Shown here one piece after another: positions 5,341-5,771 of a stretch of 5,771 nucleotides of DNA (the first letter of the stretch is position 1; every line of letters begins with the position of its first letter). The notes beneath the pieces were generated by a model that made no database searches, was not told the origin of the DNA, and was given only the letters and a program-made list of their open reading frames with translations. The stretch is from Candidatus Hydrogenedentota bacterium (lineage in GTDB: Bacteria; Hydrogenedentota; Hydrogenedentia; Hydrogenedentales; JAEUWI01), in assembly GCA_030430835.1 (NCBI GenBank), contig JAUIKJ010000205.1, positions 1-5,771 of the forward strand, given 5' to 3'. A program made the translations under genes and the position numbers.

Positions 5341-5448
5341 GGATCGCCGGCAGAGGTCAGTACCCTGACCGGCATGCACAGCTTCGCGGTCGACGGCGAG
5401 ACCTCGGCCGGCAACGTCGAGCAGGAGACCCTGATCATCCTCACGTAA
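5341..5448 (+). pseudogene. Possible C-terminal remnant of a decayed gene
   Basis: An open frame ending at TAA (5446-5448) reads in from about 5341 and includes MHSFAVDGETSAGNVEQE, ending TLIILT. From 5374 onward nearly every codon ends in G or C (for example GTC GAC GGC GAG ACC), which is the signature of the real genes here. Yet there is no ribosome binding site, and the only in-frame ATG (5374) would leave 24 aa. The frame is closed upstream by a TGA just before 5308. I infer the tail of a lost gene. The family is not recognised, and chance is possible. Confidence 0.35.
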
Positions 5449-5459
5449 CAATCGCGTCA

Positions 5460-5489
5460 TGGACCACGGGGCGCTGGGTGTACTAGAAT
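5460..5489 (+). promoter_or_regulatory. Candidate tRNA-Arg promoter
   Basis: TGGACC (5460-5465, 4 of 6 to TTGACA), 18-bp spacer, TAGAAT (5484-5489, 5 of 6 to TATAAT), placed 9 bp before the mature 5' end of the tRNA. This spacing suits a very short 5' leader. Confidence 0.5.
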
Positions 5490-5498
5490 CCGGCCAGC

Positions 5499-5573
5499 GC
5501 CCCGATAGTTCAGTGGATAGAACGACCGCCTCCTAAGCGGTAGACACAGGTTCGATTCCTGTTCGGGGCACCA
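5499..5573 (+). tRNA. tRNA-Arg (anticodon CCU)
   Basis: A complete 75-nt cloverleaf can be folded by eye. The acceptor GCCCCGA (5499-5505) pairs with TCGGGGC (5563-5569); the D stem is GTTC/GAAC (5508-5523); the anticodon stem is ACCGC/GCGGT (5525-5541) with loop CTCCTAA, giving anticodon CCT at 5532-5534. The variable loop is 4 nt, and the T stem ACAGG/CCTGT encloses TTCGATT (5546-5562). Discriminator A5570 is followed by an encoded CCA (5571-5573). It decodes AGG, a codon rarely used in GC-rich genomes such as this. Confidence 0.97.
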
Positions 5574-5580
5574 GTTCGAT

Positions 5581-5771
5581 CTACCAGTCCGCCGGCGCCG
5601 GACGGCGCATCAGCACGCGGACGTTTCGGTCTTCGGGGCGGCCCACGCGTTCCTTCTGGCTCGGCCGCTCGCCACGTTTCACCTTGTCGCCATCGTCGAC
5701 ACGCAGACGCGTGCCGTAAGTGACCTTGTGAACCGCACGTTCGTTGCCTTCGTCATCAAGGACAACGACCG
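5581..5771 (-). CDS. C-terminal end of a protein with an RpoC-like beta-barrel segment (partial)
   Basis: 62 residues up to the stop at 5581; the start lies beyond the right edge. Codons are strongly G/C-ending, which supports real coding. Residues VVVLDDEGNERA through YGTRLRVDDGDKVKRG resemble a sandwich-barrel segment of the RNA polymerase beta-prime subunit, where a strand, a YGA-L-V motif and DG-KV-G precede either a WDPYT or an HDIL motif. Here the chain instead continues with SQKERVGRPEDRNVRV and ends MRRPAPADW, without the remaining C-terminal part of RpoC. It may be a truncated RpoC copy, a variant or an unrelated protein with a lipoyl/barrel-like fold. It converges on the tRNA with only 7 nt between them. 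Confidence 0.65.
   Translation of the reverse strand, partial: VVVLDDEGNERAVHKVTYGTRLRVDDGDKVKRGERPSQKERVGRPEDRNVRVLMRRPAPADW

Noticed and set aside
5499..5573. tRNA-Arg as an attachment site of an integrated element
   Set aside because: No repeat of the tRNA 3' end and no integrase gene is visible in this window, so integration remains only a question for the flanking sequence.

Overview
The window is GC-rich bacterial DNA with strong G/C preference at third codon positions, short intergenic gaps, Sec and lipoprotein signals, sigma-70-like promoters and a tRNA with an encoded CCA end. A neutral-ceramidase-like secreted enzyme, a TMTC-type (DUF1736-like) GT-C membrane protein and a REC-GGDEF-like regulator together would fit an environmental Gram-negative lineage, such as the PVC group, Hydrogenedentota or Myxococcota. 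That placement is inference; no single gene fixes the taxon.

Left block (1-1096). On the minus strand, an outer-membrane-type lipoprotein gene (907 to 230) is followed 5 nt later by the start of a multi-membrane-spanning GT-C glycosyltransferase-like gene, cut by the window edge. A 189-bp divergent promoter region separates the lipoprotein from the rightward operon. It holds a perfect TATAAT and a set of GTGTATA repeats that look like an operator.

Rightward operon (1097-2865). The first gene is a response regulator with an intact receiver domain and a degenerate GGDEF-like output domain (GGEHF). Three nt after its stop comes a membrane-anchored small protein with a CxxC pair. A 110-aa DUF6504-like cytoplasmic protein follows, with a strong Shine-Dalgarno sequence. 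A 41-aa single-pass membrane microprotein (3015-3140) follows with its own promoter and ribosome binding site.

Middle block (3141-3838). The 255 bp at 3141-3395 hold no convincing gene but have several short inverted repeats. To their right, on the minus strand, is a small protein with two membrane segments, driven by the best promoter of the window (TTGACA, 17-bp spacer, TATACC) and a leader with a hairpin.

Right block (3839-5771). A minus-strand, signal-peptide-bearing neutral/alkaline ceramidase-like hydrolase keeps the whole predicted zinc site. Upstream of it lies about 295 bp containing what looks like the tail of a decayed gene. Then comes tRNA-Arg(CCU), and 7 nt beyond it the convergent C-terminal end of a protein resembling an RNA polymerase beta-prime (RpoC) beta-barrel segment with an abnormal tail.

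I do not see a recognisable defence system, CRISPR array, insertion sequence or prophage. The most unusual items are the regulator operon with its repeat-rich promoter, the orphan small membrane proteins, the structured gap at 3141-3395 and the truncated RpoC-like tail beside the tRNA.
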